NCBI RefSeq assembly: GCF_018336975.1
Contig: NZ_CP025572.1
Span: 1,812,949 to 1,876,948, forward strand
Reading direction: 5' to 3'
Length of the DNA: 64,000 nucleotides
Origin: Marinomonas sp. CT5
GTDB lineage: Bacteria > Pseudomonadota > Gammaproteobacteria > Pseudomonadales > Marinomonadaceae
In this document: positions 1 to 9,095 of the stretch, in pieces
How positions within the stretch are numbered: position 1 is the stretch's first letter
Layout: each line of letters begins with the position of its first letter
The notes under the pieces: model-generated
Seen by the model: the letters and a program-made list of their open reading frames with translations, nothing else
The model's database searches: none
Told to the model about the DNA's origin: nothing
Translations under genes and position numbers: made by a program

Positions 1-1089
1 TTGTTGGAAGTGTTAGATCCCGAACAAAATCATACGTTCAATGACCATTATCTTGAAGTGGATTTTGATTTATCAGATGTAATGTTCATTTGTACGTCTA
101 ATAGTATGAATATTCCAGGGCCTCTTTTGGATCGTATGGAAGTTATTCGCATTCCTGGTTATACCGAAGATGAAAAACTGAATATTGCAAAGCGTTACCT
201 TTTACCAAAACAAATTAAGTTGGCTGGTCTAAAAGAGACTGAGATTCAAGTTACTGATGATGCTTTAATGGATGTTATCCGTTACTACACTAAAGAAGCT
301 GGTGTTCGCGGTTTAGAGAGAGAGTTAAGTAAAATTTGTCGGCGAGTGGTGAAAAAGCAGGCTCTAGGTAGCAAAAAATCATCCAAAGCGGTTGAAGTTA
401 CCAATGAAAATTTGGAAGATTTTTCTGGTATTCATAAATTTAGTTATGGAAAAGCAGAAGAAAAAAATCAAATTGGACAGGTTACTGGGCTCGCGTGGAC
501 TTCAGTTGGTGGTGAATTATTAACCATTGAGGCTGCTGGAGTCCGTGGTAAAGGTCGTCATGTCAAGACCGGTTCGCTGGGGGATGTCATGCAAGAGTCC
601 ATTCAGGCTGCTTTAACAGTCGTTAGAAGTCGAGCGGCAGGACTAGGAATTGATGAAGATTTTCATGAAAAAACAGACCTTCATTTGCATGTGCCAGAGG
701 GCGCTACACCCAAAGATGGTCCAAGTGCAGGCGTTGCTATGTGTACGGCTATTGTTTCTGTGCTAACTAAGGTCCCCGTTAAGGCCTCTGTGGCGATGAC
801 TGGCGAGATTACTCTGCGTGGTGAGGTGTTACCTATAGGTGGGCTGAAAGAGAAGCTTCTCGCGGCTCATAGGGGGGGGATAAAAACGGTCGTTATTCCT
901 CAAGAAAATGCTCGTGATTTGAAAGAAATTCCTGATAATATCAAGGCCGACATAGACGTCATACCTGTAAAATGGATCGATGAGGTGCTTGATATTGCTT
1001 TGGAGTACATTCCTTCACCAAAAAAGGTAGAAACATTGCCTTCAAGTGAAAAAACTGTTGATGAACAAGAAACTGTAAGTCATCATTAA
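1..1089 (+). CDS. lon: ATP-dependent protease Lon, C-terminal part (cut by window start)
   Basis: This is the C-terminal 362 residues of Lon, the cytoplasmic AAA+ serine protease that degrades misfolded and regulatory proteins. The frame is open from base 1, so the N-terminal domain and Walker motifs lie upstream. The visible part starts inside the ATPase module (LLEVLDPEQN; the TSNS and LLDRMEVI segments of the AAA+ small-domain border) and continues into the protease domain. The catalytic dyad is visible: Ser242 in PKDGPSAG and Lys285 in GGLKEKLLAA (numbered from the window start), 43 residues apart as in E. coli Lon. The TTG at base 1 is an internal Leu codon, not a start. The C-terminal tail is polar and variable. 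hupB follows 126 bp downstream, the usual gammaproteobacterial order. Confidence 0.97.
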   Translation: MLEVLDPEQNHTFNDHYLEVDFDLSDVMFICTSNSMNIPGPLLDRMEVIRIPGYTEDEKLNIAKRYLLPKQIKLAGLKETEIQVTDDALMDVIRYYTKEAGVRGLERELSKICRRVVKKQALGSKKSSKAVEVTNENLEDFSGIHKFSYGKAEEKNQIGQVTGLAWTSVGGELLTIEAAGVRGKGRHVKTGSLGDVMQESIQAALTVVRSRAAGLGIDEDFHEKTDLHLHVPEGATPKDGPSAGVAMCTAIVSVLTKVPVKASVAMTGEITLRGEVLPIGGLKEKLLAAHRGGIKTVVIPQENARDLKEIPDNIKADIDVIPVKWIDEVLDIALEYIPSPKKVETLPSSEKTVDEQETVSHH

Positions 1090-1103
1090 AGGCATATCCT
1101 GTG

Positions 1104-1133
1104 TTGACAGGGAGTAGGCTGGGCTTGTATAAC
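1104..1133 (+). promoter_or_regulatory. Sigma-70 promoter for hupB
   Basis: A perfect -35 hexamer TTGACA (1104-1109) is followed after an 18-bp spacer by TATAAC (1128-1133). It lies in the lon-hupB gap about 80 bp before the hupB start, so HU-beta can be expressed independently of lon. Seen in the sequence; activity is inferred. Confidence 0.7.
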
Positions 1134-1215
1134 TGCTCGCTCGGCTTTATCGGTAGGCATAATTACTGCGCCGAAAAAAATCTAAGGAACCACGAAAATA
1201 CTGAAGGGGTACAAC

Positions 1216-1488
1216 GTGAACAAATCTGAATTGATTGATGCTATTGCAGCGTCTGCTGATTTATCTAAAGCTTCTGCAAGCAATGCTCTTGACGCAACTT
1301 TAAAAGCAATTGAAGCTGCTTTGGCAAAAGGTGACCAGGTTACACTAGTTGGTTTTGGTACTTTTGCAGTTAAAGAACGTGCGGCTCGTACAGGTCGTAA
1401 TCCTCAAACTGGTGAGGAAATCCAAATTAAAGCAGCGAAGGTTCCAGGTTTTAAAGCCGGTAAAGGTCTTAAAGACGCTGTAAACTAA
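1216..1488 (+). CDS. hupB: DNA-binding protein HU-beta
   Basis: A 90-residue nucleoid-associated protein of the HU/IHF family, which as a dimer bends and compacts DNA. The whole family length is present. The N-terminal helices ([11 protein letters not shown]) are followed by the beta-arm with [22 protein letters not shown], which carries the conserved RNPxTG tip that enters the minor groove, and a C-terminal helix ending KDAVN. The start is GTG at 1216, chosen because GAAGGGG lies at a suitable distance upstream and because the N-terminus matches HU exactly. A sigma-70-like promoter lies in the lon-hupB gap. HU-beta rather than IHF is supported by position directly after lon. Confidence 0.97.
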   Translation: MNKSELIDAIAASADLSKASASNALDATLKAIEAALAKGDQVTLVGFGTFAVKERAARTGRNPQTGEEIQIKAAKVPGFKAGKGLKDAVN

Positions 1489-1495
1489 TGTTTTT

Positions 1496-1572
1496 GGAGC
1501 AGTAGTTCAGTTGGTTAGAATACCTGCCTGTCACGCAGGGGGTCGCGGGTTCGAGTCCCGTCTGTTCCGCCA
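1496..1572 (+). tRNA. tRNA-Asp (GUC)
   Basis: A 77-nt cloverleaf is seen. The acceptor stem GGAGCAG pairs with CTGTTCC (one G-U), the D-arm contains AGTTCAGTTGGTTAGAAT, the anticodon stem CCTGC/GCAGG encloses loop CTGTCAC with anticodon GTC, and the T-arm has the GGTTCGAGTCC motif. Discriminator G and an encoded CCA end the gene. It follows hupB by 7 bp, so it is probably co-transcribed and processed from the hupB transcript. Confidence 0.97.
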
Positions 1573-1581
1573 TTAGACACA

Positions 1582-1614
1582 AAAGGTGTATTCCATGCGG
1601 AATGCACCTTTTTT
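1582..1614 (+). terminator. Rho-independent terminator after tRNA-Asp
   Basis: AAGGTGTATTCC pairs with GGAATGCACCTT (one G-U) around the loop ATGC, followed by a run of T. It closes the hupB/tRNA unit before ppiD. Confidence 0.9.
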
Positions 1615-1648
1615 ATTTGTCATTTAATTAACTCATTTGGAGGCAGTA

Positions 1649-3472
1649 ATGCTCCAGGATATAAGAGATAAGTCACAAGGCATTGTGGTAAAGATCATCG
1701 TTGGTTTTATCGTCGTGACTTTTGCTCTATTTGGCGTAGACGCCTTGGTTACCAGTTTTAACTCTTCTGACACAGTAGCAGAGGTGGATGGGGTTGATAT
1801 AACTAGAACGCAAATGTTGCAGGGCGCGGAGACTCAGCGTCGTCAACTTATTTCGATGATGGGAGGGCAAATTAACCCTGGATTGTTGGAAGATAATGTA
1901 TTGCAACGTCGAGCTCTTGATGAGCTTATTCAGCGCGTTGTGTTGGCTAATGAAGCGAAAAAATTGGAACTTGGGGTTTCTGATGCTCAGGTGGATGCGT
2001 ATTTATTACAGGCTGAGCAGTTTCAAACAGATGGTCAGTTTGATCAAAATAAATACTTAAATTTCATCCGATCTCTTGGTTATACTCCGCTTGCCTTCAA
2101 ACAACGAATTAAACAAGATGTTCTAATTCAACAGCCACGTAATGCCATTGCTGGCTCTGAGTTTGTTTTACCTTATCAGGTAAATAGTGTGGCTGAATTG
2201 CAGTCACAAGAAAGAACTTATGATTATGTTTCTTTTTCTTTAGCGAAAGAGTCTGAGCAGACTAGTGTGTCGGATGCTGAGTTGAAAGCCTATTATAAAG
2301 AACACGCTGAAGACTTTAAGACACCTGAGCAAGTTAAACTGAATTACGTTGTTATTTCGTCTTCCGATTTTAATAACAAAGTGAAAGTAACAGATGCTGA
2401 ATTGCAAGATGCTTATCAAGCATCAATATCTGCGCTAGCGAAAGAAGAAAGATCGGCTTCCCATATCTTAATTGATACTTCAGATCGCTCTGATGAACAG
2501 GCTCAAAAACGTCTTGATGAAGTCAAAGCTAAACTGAAATCAGGTGAAAAATTCGCCGACTTAGCGAAGCAGTATTCTGATGATATTGGTTCGAATAATG
2601 ATGGTGGTAAATTAGGTTTTATTCAGAAAGGCATAATGGGTGATGCTTTTGATGATGCTCTTTTTTCAATGAAGAAAGGCGAAGTCAAATCGATTAAAGA
2701 TCAATATGGCTATCATTTGATTAAATTGGATGATATCTCAAAACCAGATGTTCCGAGTTTTGCTTCTGAGAAAGAGGCGTTGGAGCAGAAACTCATGGAA
2801 GATAAAGCAAGAGATGCCTTATTGACGGCCCATGAGGATATTACTGATTTGGCCTATGCGAGCGATAAGTTAGACGCTATTGCAAAAGAATATGGCGTAG
2901 ACGTGCTTCAGAGCTCTTATTTCGGACGTGATGGTGGGTCTGACGAAGTGACTAGTAATCCCGCTGTAATTGCGGCGGCTTTTGGTCCTACTGTTCTTGA
3001 GGATGGTCAGAACAGTAATTTGATTGAGTTGGGTGATGATAAAGTTGTGGTGGTTCATCTCAATGATCATAAGCCTGAAGCACTTCAGTCGTATGAGGAA
3101 ACTAAAGAGCAAGTTGCTTCTATTGTAGTTCAAGAAAAGGCGGTTAAATCACTTCGAGAGAAAGCAGAAGCAGCCGAAAATGCTAGTTCTACGGTATGGA
3201 CATCAGTTAAAGATGCGAAGCGAGGCCAAGATGAAATCACATCGTTGGCTTTCTCTTTACCTCACCCTGAAGGCAAGCCAGTTGTTGAGGTTAAGGGTTT
3301 ATCAAATGGCGACTTAGTGTTGATTCGTTTGAACAAAGTTGATTCTGGAAATGCAGAAGTACCTGAAAATCAGAAATTGGCTTATGAGAGATATCTGAAT
3401 CAGACACAGGCCACACTCAGTACTCGAGCTCAACAAGATCTTTTGAAGAATAATGCAAAAATAGAGAAATAA
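1649..3472 (+). CDS. ppiD: Periplasmic folding chaperone / peptidyl-prolyl isomerase PpiD
   Basis: PpiD is an inner-membrane-anchored periplasmic chaperone near the SecYEG translocon that helps newly exported proteins fold. The N-terminus (MLQDIRDKSQG) is followed by one transmembrane helix at about residues 14-36, then a SurA-like chaperone region, a parvulin (PPIC) domain at roughly residues 260-365 (ASHILI... SDDIGSNNDGGKLGF... GYHLIKL), and a C-terminal chaperone region. Length, 607 residues, is normal. I chose ATG at 1649 because GGAGG lies 5 bp upstream; the TTG four codons earlier overlaps that ribosome site. The lon-hupB-ppiD order is classic for gammaproteobacteria. PpiD parvulin domains often lack isomerase activity, so chaperone function is the safer role. 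Confidence 0.95.
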   Translation: MLQDIRDKSQGIVVKIIVGFIVVTFALFGVDALVTSFNSSDTVAEVDGVDITRTQMLQGAETQRRQLISMMGGQINPGLLEDNVLQRRALDELIQRVVLANEAKKLELGVSDAQVDAYLLQAEQFQTDGQFDQNKYLNFIRSLGYTPLAFKQRIKQDVLIQQPRNAIAGSEFVLPYQVNSVAELQSQERTYDYVSFSLAKESEQTSVSDAELKAYYKEHAEDFKTPEQVKLNYVVISSSDFNNKVKVTDAELQDAYQASISALAKEERSASHILIDTSDRSDEQAQKRLDEVKAKLKSGEKFADLAKQYSDDIGSNNDGGKLGFIQKGIMGDAFDDALFSMKKGEVKSIKDQYGYHLIKLDDISKPDVPSFASEKEALEQKLMEDKARDALLTAHEDITDLAYASDKLDAIAKEYGVDVLQSSYFGRDGGSDEVTSNPAVIAAAFGPTVLEDGQNSNLIELGDDKVVVVHLNDHKPEALQSYEETKEQVASIVVQEKAVKSLREKAEAAENASSTVWTSVKDAKRGQDEITSLAFSLPHPEGKPVVEVKGLSNGDLVLIRLNKVDSGNAEVPENQKLAYERYLNQTQATLSTRAQQDLLKNNAKIEK

Positions 3473-3484
3473 ATCGCTTTTGCT

Positions 3485-3516
3485 AAAAAAGCCACTCAAT
3501 TTGGAGTGGCTTTTTT
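3485..3516. terminator. Bidirectional terminator between ppiD and the DyP gene
   Basis: AAAAAAGCCACTC and GAGTGGCTTTTTT form a strong hairpin with A- and T-runs on both sides. It can end ppiD on the plus strand and the convergent DyP peroxidase transcript on the minus strand. Confidence 0.9.
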
Positions 3517-3561
3517 GTTTTTCTACTCGTAGTGGATTTCTTCGTTGCTAATCAAGGGCGA

Positions 3562-4479
3562 TTATTTTAATGAGGTTAACCACTTGTTTGATGGCACAAA
3601 GAAGGCCTGTCCAGACGTAGCTCTTGTGTAGCGCATGAGGTGATCTGTATTGCCATTTTCATCTCCTTTTACCATGCTTTCTAACATTTTATTAAAAATC
3701 TCTGGTGTTTTACTGTAGCTGGCAAACATGAGGCCTTTTTCGGTCAGTGAAGCGAATGGCATGCTGTGACGTAAAATTTCTAACGAATTACCGTCGTCAT
3801 CTTTTAAAGAAGTACGTTTGGTGTGAGCATGTACGGATTTCTCTGCTGAGGGGTATTCCTGGTTCGTGTGTTTGGTTCTTCCAAAGATATCTTCTTGAGT
3901 TTTTAGCTCTTCTTTTTCCCATTTTTCTAGGTCATGGACAAAACGCATTAAATTGAAGTAAGAGCCATGCTCAAAGCTTGGGTCTTCATCTGCGCTCACA
4001 AGAGCAACTTTTTTTCTTTGCTCGCCCTCAGGGTTTTCTGTTCCGTCTACAAACCCGGTTAAATCACGGTTGTCTAAATATTTAAAGCAACTTACTTCTT
4101 CAACTAATGATACGCTGTTACCAAAGGCATTAAACAACACATTACCTAGTTGATAGGTAACATCGTGGCGGGAAGAGCGAATATGTAACACAAAATCGAC
4201 ATCCGTTGGCTTGATTTCAGTCTCTTTGCCAACAATGTGTGGGAAGGTGCTGAGGTGTTTTGGTCGTTTACTGTCTAGCTCGTCCCAAATTAAGCTACTG
4301 AGCCCTAATGTTGCATGTAGGTTGGCATCAGGGAATTGGAGTTGTAATTGCTTAATTAAATGAGGGGTAGCTGATAGAGTGCTTTTAAAGGCTGTCATTT
4401 CTGCTCTATTTACATTGAGCGTTATGAAAAGAGCATCGCTTGAGGCTTCTGCAATAATGCCTGATTGGAATAATGTCAT
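3562..4479 (-). CDS. Dye-decolourising (DyP-type) heme peroxidase, YfeX-like
   Basis: A 305-residue cytosolic heme peroxidase. It has the DyP signature GFVDG (residues 142-146, followed by TENP) whose Asp145 is the distal catalytic acid. The proximal heme ligand is probably His219 in HAHTKR and the distal Arg is Arg237 in LRHSMPF. No signal peptide is present, consistent with the YfeX (P/B-type) subfamily. The substrate is not predictable; members oxidise dyes and porphyrins in vitro, and a role in oxidative stress or porphyrin metabolism is inferred only. It ends near the bidirectional terminator and starts 29 bp after the stop of the bat operon, so it may be read through from that operon. 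Confidence 0.93.
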   Translation of the reverse strand: MTLFQSGIIAEASSDALFITLNVNRAEMTAFKSTLSATPHLIKQLQLQFPDANLHATLGLSSLIWDELDSKRPKHLSTFPHIVGKETEIKPTDVDFVLHIRSSRHDVTYQLGNVLFNAFGNSVSLVEEVSCFKYLDNRDLTGFVDGTENPEGEQRKKVALVSADEDPSFEHGSYFNLMRFVHDLEKWEKEELKTQEDIFGRTKHTNQEYPSAEKSVHAHTKRTSLKDDDGNSLEILRHSMPFASLTEKGLMFASYSKTPEIFNKMLESMVKGDENGNTDHLMRYTRATSGQAFFVPSNKWLTSLK

Positions 4480-4507
4480 CCTAATGGTCCTACTTATTAA
4501 TCGGTAA

Positions 4508-6334
4508 TTAGAAGTTTGGGTAAAGAGCCTTTAATTGGCTTTCTTGAGAAGGCTTTGCTTGGCCGCTGGTGTATTCTTCTAAGGCTTCTGCAAGCGGCGC
4601 ACCTTGCCATTCATGTGATGGATTATTGGAGTACAGCATTAACTCAGCTTCCATCAGCAGCTGTGTGACATGAACTGATGTCAAACGTTTAATATCATCA
4701 ATGCTGTGAATTTCATTGTCTCCCCAGCGGTGACGAGCCCATTCCAACAAACGAGATCTTAGAGAAGATAAATCATTTTGCAGGCAGCATTCAATGAGAA
4801 GTTTGTAGGCACTTTGCTCATCAACTGTACTAAGGGGAGCAAACTCTTGAAGTGTTGGAACCTGTAAATTGGACTCGGCTTGTGTTTTCTTCTGCTTAAT
4901 TCTAATAACAGTCCAAGTGCTAAGCATCACAATAGCAAAAACGAGTAGGGCAGCAATAAGGTAGTGTTTTAAAGTAAAACCATTATCGTTCTGAGTCAGC
5001 TCAATGTTCATCTGGTTGTTTTGTGTCGATTCAGGCTCTTTTTTTGCAGTAGGCTTAGCCAAGGATATGGGAGCAACTGAACGAGTTTGAGCGGGTAACG
5101 GATCATTGATAGAAGACTTGTTGTTGCTAATGTTATTGACTTGGCCCGAAGTATTAGGCAGTGGGGCAATATCAATGGTTTGGGTTGTGGCGCTGGCAGT
5201 ATTCAGCGTCCTTGATTCCGTATTCCAATAGCTAACATTGATTTCAGGTAGTGTTAGTTTGCCTTCTTCGGTAGGAACGACTTCGACAGTTATGGTTTGT
5301 TCGCCAGTTACACCATCAACTGTCTTTAGACTATCGAATTTAGGTGGTTTTGGATACAGTTTGTAATTACGTGTGCTGTTGAAATCGAGAGTTGGGATTT
5401 GTTCTGGTAATGCCCCTTTAGCTTTGATGTTAATAGTCCAAAGGAGTGTGTCACCAATTCTTGGTGCTTCACTCGTTTTTTTAAGTGAAGTGGATACCGT
5501 AACTTTTTGGCTTGGCAGCCATGTGTCACTGGAATAGCTTGCAGGAATGGGTAAAACTTGTAGGTTTAGTGGTTCACTCTGAACCTTAATCATGCGTCTA
5601 CCCGTTGACGTATTGACCATTGCTTTGATGTTCTGTGGAGGAATCGTTATTAGGCCGCTGCGTTGTGGGAATGCCAAATATTCTCGTGTAATGACCTGAT
5701 ATTGAGTGCCATTAATCGTCTGGTAGCTCATTTGATCGTCGGTAAGTCTTTCAATCACAAGGTCTGGATGAGAGGGAACAGAGCGGTTCGCGTTTTGTAG
5801 TGCTACCGAGGTATAAAGTTTGACATTTAGAATGACTTCTTGCTGAAGGTAAGGTTCTACTTCTGATACATCGGTCTTTACCATAACAGGAGGGTTGCCG
5901 TTGCTGTCTAGCAGTTGGGGAGAGCTTTTTACTTCCAACTTAATTGGCTGAGATGCATAGTCACCTACTTTTATCGGTGGAATTTCGATGGTTCCAACCG
6001 ATTTTGGCATTAATGAAACAACCCAGAAATTTAAGGCTGTCGTTGTACCCAGATTGAAACTAAATTGGCTGTTTTGACTCTTTCCTAAAATATCGAAGTT
6101 GTCTTTTAACGGGGTTAAATCTGGCCCATTTCCTGTATCGGAAAAGTCTGCTCGTAAAGTAAGCTGAACAACTTCGTTTTCAGTAGTGACATTTTTATCG
6201 AGGGACGCTGTGACGCTTGCGGCGTGAAGAGAGCTTGATAATGTAATAAAAAGCAGAGTGGTCATTAGTGAGAAAAACAAGCGAGTTAGCTTGTTTTGCG
6301 AAATTAATGAAAGGAAGTGTTGCTTTATTACCAT
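4508..6334 (-). CDS. batD: BatD-like membrane protein (oxygen tolerance family)
   Basis: A 608-residue protein of the BatD family. A hydrophobic N-terminal segment ending near SSSLHAA is a signal peptide; a long beta-rich periplasmic region with repeated BatD domains follows (DKNVTTENEVVQLTLRADF..., TPKIGDTLLW-type repeats). One membrane helix lies near residue 458 (HYLIAALLVFAIVMLSTW), with a cytoplasmic C-terminal tail. BatD is thought to work with the VWA proteins BatA and BatB at the inner membrane in envelope stress or aerotolerance; its exact function is unknown. It is last in the operon: its ATG overlaps the batB stop by 7 bp, indicating translational coupling. Confidence 0.88.
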   Translation of the reverse strand: MVIKQHFLSLISQNKLTRLFFSLMTTLLFITLSSSLHAASVTASLDKNVTTENEVVQLTLRADFSDTGNGPDLTPLKDNFDILGKSQNSQFSFNLGTTTALNFWVVSLMPKSVGTIEIPPIKVGDYASQPIKLEVKSSPQLLDSNGNPPVMVKTDVSEVEPYLQQEVILNVKLYTSVALQNANRSVPSHPDLVIERLTDDQMSYQTINGTQYQVITREYLAFPQRSGLITIPPQNIKAMVNTSTGRRMIKVQSEPLNLQVLPIPASYSSDTWLPSQKVTVSTSLKKTSEAPRIGDTLLWTINIKAKGALPEQIPTLDFNSTRNYKLYPKPPKFDSLKTVDGVTGEQTITVEVVPTEEGKLTLPEINVSYWNTESRTLNTASATTQTIDIAPLPNTSGQVNNISNNKSSINDPLPAQTRSVAPISLAKPTAKKEPESTQNNQMNIELTQNDNGFTLKHYLIAALLVFAIVMLSTWTVIRIKQKKTQAESNLQVPTLQEFAPLSTVDEQSAYKLLIECCLQNDLSSLRSRLLEWARHRWGDNEIHSIDDIKRLTSVHVTQLLMEAELMLYSNNPSHEWQGAPLAEALEEYTSGQAKPSQESQLKALYPNF

Positions 6335-8070
6335 GGGTTTTGCCCATCCTCTTGGGAAAATCGATTTTCATTGCGTTTTTCTTGGTGTAAATACCAGAGT
6401 TTGCGTTTCAGTAGTAATCCCGGGTCGTCTTGAATTTGTCTTAGCCACTGATTGAGAGCCTGAGTTTTTTCTTTATCTAGTTGAGACTTGTCCGGTTGTT
6501 TCTTTTCTTGCTTGTCTGTTTTTCCGTTTTGCTCATTATCCTCAGGTGTTTTGTTTTTGTCTTGTTTTTCGTTCTTTTTATTGTCTTTTTTTGAGTCAGA
6601 TGGGTCTTTTGAATCGTTTTTATCATTCGAATCGGATTGGTTAGACTGTTTGTCTTGGTTCTGGTCTTTATCTTGTTGCTTAGATTTGTCCTGCTGTTTT
6701 TGTTGTTGCTCTTTCTTTTGCTGGTCTTGCTGTTTTTTTAAATACTCTAAGTTCTCTTTAGCTTCCTTTAAGGAAGGATCTTGCTCCAGTGCTTTTTCGT
6801 ATGCTTTTATGGCTTTTTCCGTATCGCCAGACAGTGCTAACGCATTACCCAAATTATAATTTTCTGCTGCATTCCTATTCACATTGCTCAGTTGTTGAAT
6901 GGTTTCTGGATAATTTTTTAATGCATAGGATGATGCCGCTTTCCATTTTGGTTGCTGAAAGTATTGATCCGCAGTTTGCCAATTTCCTTGATCAACGGCC
7001 TGTTGACCTTTTTGGTCAGGCGTTAAAAACCAGTCGAGTGGCGAGGCTTGTAAGTTAGAGGAGGGAAAATAAAATAGGCTAACCAGCAGCATAAAAAGCA
7101 TGCCTTTGCGAAACTGAAAAGCTAACCAAAGCAGAAAAGGTAAGGCGAGCCATTGGCCTTGTTCTATCCAATGAATGCTTTTGTTTTGTGCTTTCTGAGT
7201 TTGTTTGTCGCTTAATGTGGTATTGGTGATTTGAGCAAGTTCTTGAGGGCTTAAACGTCCTTGATGAAACCTGCCTCCAACAGACTGTGTTAGTGCTTTC
7301 AAGCCCTCAATAGGGGTGATAGGAGTTACATTATGCCCATTTTTTCTGAGGATTTGTCCATCCGGAAGTTTGATGAGAGAGGCATTTTTGGTGCCAATGG
7401 CTACTAAATCTAATTGAATATTCTTGCCTTTTAAGAGTGTAGGAATGGCTGATTTGTCCTGTTCGCTAAGGTCATCTGTTAATACGATAAAGTGAACGGG
7501 TGAAGTATCACCACTACTGAGCGATAACGCTGTTTCAAGGCCGCTGGTTAAGTTGCTGCCATACATCGGCATAATAAGTGGGTCTAAGGCGAGAAGGAAA
7601 TGAGTAATGGTTTCTCTGTCTTGGCTATAAGGGCTGATGACAAAGCCTTCACCAGCGAACGCGACTAAAGCAATGTCACCTTCTTTGCTTTGGGACAATA
7701 TGTCACGGATGGTTTGTTTTAGCTGTGTTTGTCGATTTGGTTGGATGTCGGTGGCATACATAGATAATGATTGATCGACAATCAAGACAGTCTTTTGTGT
7801 ATTTTCAAACATTGTTGATGGTGCTTTTGTCCAACTGATGCCAGCTAAAGCAATACAGCATAGTGATATTGTCAGTATGCCCAGCCATTTATTCAGATTA
7901 GAGGCGCTGTTCTGATAAACCAAATGCTGCATTAAGTGTTGATCAACGACTTTATTGAGCGCGCTCTTGCTTGAACCTTTCGCTGTAACGAAAAACGCCA
8001 GCAACAAGATGATCGGTAGTAAAATAAGCCAATAGGGGCGGTCAATATGAATCAAATCAAACAGCATCAT
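6328..8070 (-). CDS. batB: BatB/BatC fusion: VWA-domain protein with TPR repeats
   Basis: A 580-residue inner-membrane protein. Two helices near the N-terminus are followed by a von Willebrand A domain with a MIDAS motif (DQSLSMYAT, a DxSxS variant, near residue 98), a second membrane segment around residues 310-335, and a short TPR region (AAENYNLGNALALSGDTEKAIKAYEKAL). The last 130 residues are very rich in Lys, Gln, Asp and Asn and low in complexity. BatB plus a C-terminal TPR corresponds to a fusion of the separate BatB and BatC proteins of other bacteria. The gene overlaps batA by 4 bp and batD by 7 bp. Role in cell-envelope integrity is inferred from the family. Confidence 0.88.
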   Translation of the reverse strand: MMLFDLIHIDRPYWLILLPIILLLAFFVTAKGSSKSALNKVVDQHLMQHLVYQNSASNLNKWLGILTISLCCIALAGISWTKAPSTMFENTQKTVLIVDQSLSMYATDIQPNRQTQLKQTIRDILSQSKEGDIALVAFAGEGFVISPYSQDRETITHFLLALDPLIMPMYGSNLTSGLETALSLSSGDTSPVHFIVLTDDLSEQDKSAIPTLLKGKNIQLDLVAIGTKNASLIKLPDGQILRKNGHNVTPITPIEGLKALTQSVGGRFHQGRLSPQELAQITNTTLSDKQTQKAQNKSIHWIEQGQWLALPFLLWLAFQFRKGMLFMLLVSLFYFPSSNLQASPLDWFLTPDQKGQQAVDQGNWQTADQYFQQPKWKAASSYALKNYPETIQQLSNVNRNAAENYNLGNALALSGDTEKAIKAYEKALEQDPSLKEAKENLEYLKKQQDQQKKEQQQKQQDKSKQQDKDQNQDKQSNQSDSNDKNDSKDPSDSKKDNKKNEKQDKNKTPEDNEQNGKTDKQEKKQPDKSQLDKEKTQALNQWLRQIQDDPGLLLKRKLWYLHQEKRNENRFSQEDGQNPW

Positions 8071-9095
8071 GATTGACCTCCTTGGTGGCGTCTATGCTTA
8101 CGTTTGAAAGGCATATTCAAGTCGAGCTCTTTCCCCGTCAGTAATGCCAACCCGAAAAAGACAAGTGAAGCAAAACAAAGCCAATGGAACAGACTTGTCA
8201 AAGGTCGTTGCCAAATGTCTTCAGCGGGCGTTGGTTCTAAAGCATCAAGGGTTTTATAAATGTTTTTTAGGTCTTCAGTACTTTTTGCACGAAAATATTC
8301 ACCACCTGTTTTCGCGGCAATATTCTTCAATAAAGTTTCATCAAGGTCGCTTGATGGATTAATGGCTTTTGGGCCAAAGAAGCTCTGTACAATCATACGG
8401 TCTGCGCCAATACCGATGGTATGGATTTTTACATTTTGCGAGGCGGCAAATGCAGCGGCTTGTTGTGGTTGAACTCGACCTGCTGTGTTTGCACCATCTG
8501 TCATAAGAATGAGTACTTTTTTGTCAGACGGTTTATCTTCAAGTCTTTTTATTCCCAACCCTATGGCATCACCAATGGCGGTTTGCTCACCGGCAAAACC
8601 TATCTGAGCCTCTTGTACCAATTGATTAATGGTTTTCGTATCAAAGCTGAGAGGGGCTTGCAAATAGGCTTTCGAACCGAACACTATGATGCCAATGCGG
8701 TCACCGCGACGCTCTTTGATAAAGTCGGATAGGACCGATTTCGCAGCTTCCAGACGGTTTGCTGGTTGCCCATTCAATTCCATGTCGCTGACTTGCATAC
8801 TGCCAGATAAATCAAGCGCAATGAGTAAGTCTCGCCCTGATGGGGTTACCTTGGTTGGCTCGCCCAGCCAAACCGGTTGGGTCATCGCAAAGACGACTAG
8901 AATCCAAGATATTAGCAGGCTGAAGTAGCGTAGGCTTGGGCGCTTTGTTATCGCCTTGTGGTCTTGGTGATCAACTAACTGTTCGGTATTTCCCCACCAA
9001 ATACCATCTCCCTTTGGCTTGGCTTTTGGTAAAAAGTACATAAGAAAGGGCACAGGTAAGAGAAGAAGGAACCAAGGCCAAGAAAGTTCAAGCAT
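8067..9095 (-). CDS. batA: BatA: VWA-domain inner-membrane protein
   Basis: 342 residues. Two N-terminal helices (LELSWPWFLLLLPVPFLMYF and the segment around residue 60) precede a VWA domain with an intact MIDAS metal site (DLSGSM at about residue 90; T in LMTDGANTAG near 200). A last transmembrane helix is near residue 310. This layout is typical of BatA. The protein likely displays the VWA domain at the membrane for metal-dependent protein contacts with BatB, BatD and the MoxR ATPase. It overlaps the DUF4381 gene by 8 bp upstream and batB by 4 bp downstream. Confidence 0.9.
   Translation of the reverse strand: MLELSWPWFLLLLPVPFLMYFLPKAKPKGDGIWWGNTEQLVDHQDHKAITKRPSLRYFSLLISWILVVFAMTQPVWLGEPTKVTPSGRDLLIALDLSGSMQVSDMELNGQPANRLEAAKSVLSDFIKERRGDRIGIIVFGSKAYLQAPLSFDTKTINQLVQEAQIGFAGEQTAIGDAIGLGIKRLEDKPSDKKVLILMTDGANTAGRVQPQQAAAFAASQNVKIHTIGIGADRMIVQSFFGPKAINPSSDLDETLLKNIAAKTGGEYFRAKSTEDLKNIYKTLDALEPTPAEDIWQRPLTSLFHWLCFASLVFFGLALLTGKELDLNMPFKRKHRRHQGGQS

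Noticed and set aside
6488..6859. Open frame on the plus strand rich in Ser, Phe and Cys
   Set aside because: It is the antisense of the Lys/Gln/Asp-rich tail of the BatB/C gene; composition explains the lack of stops.
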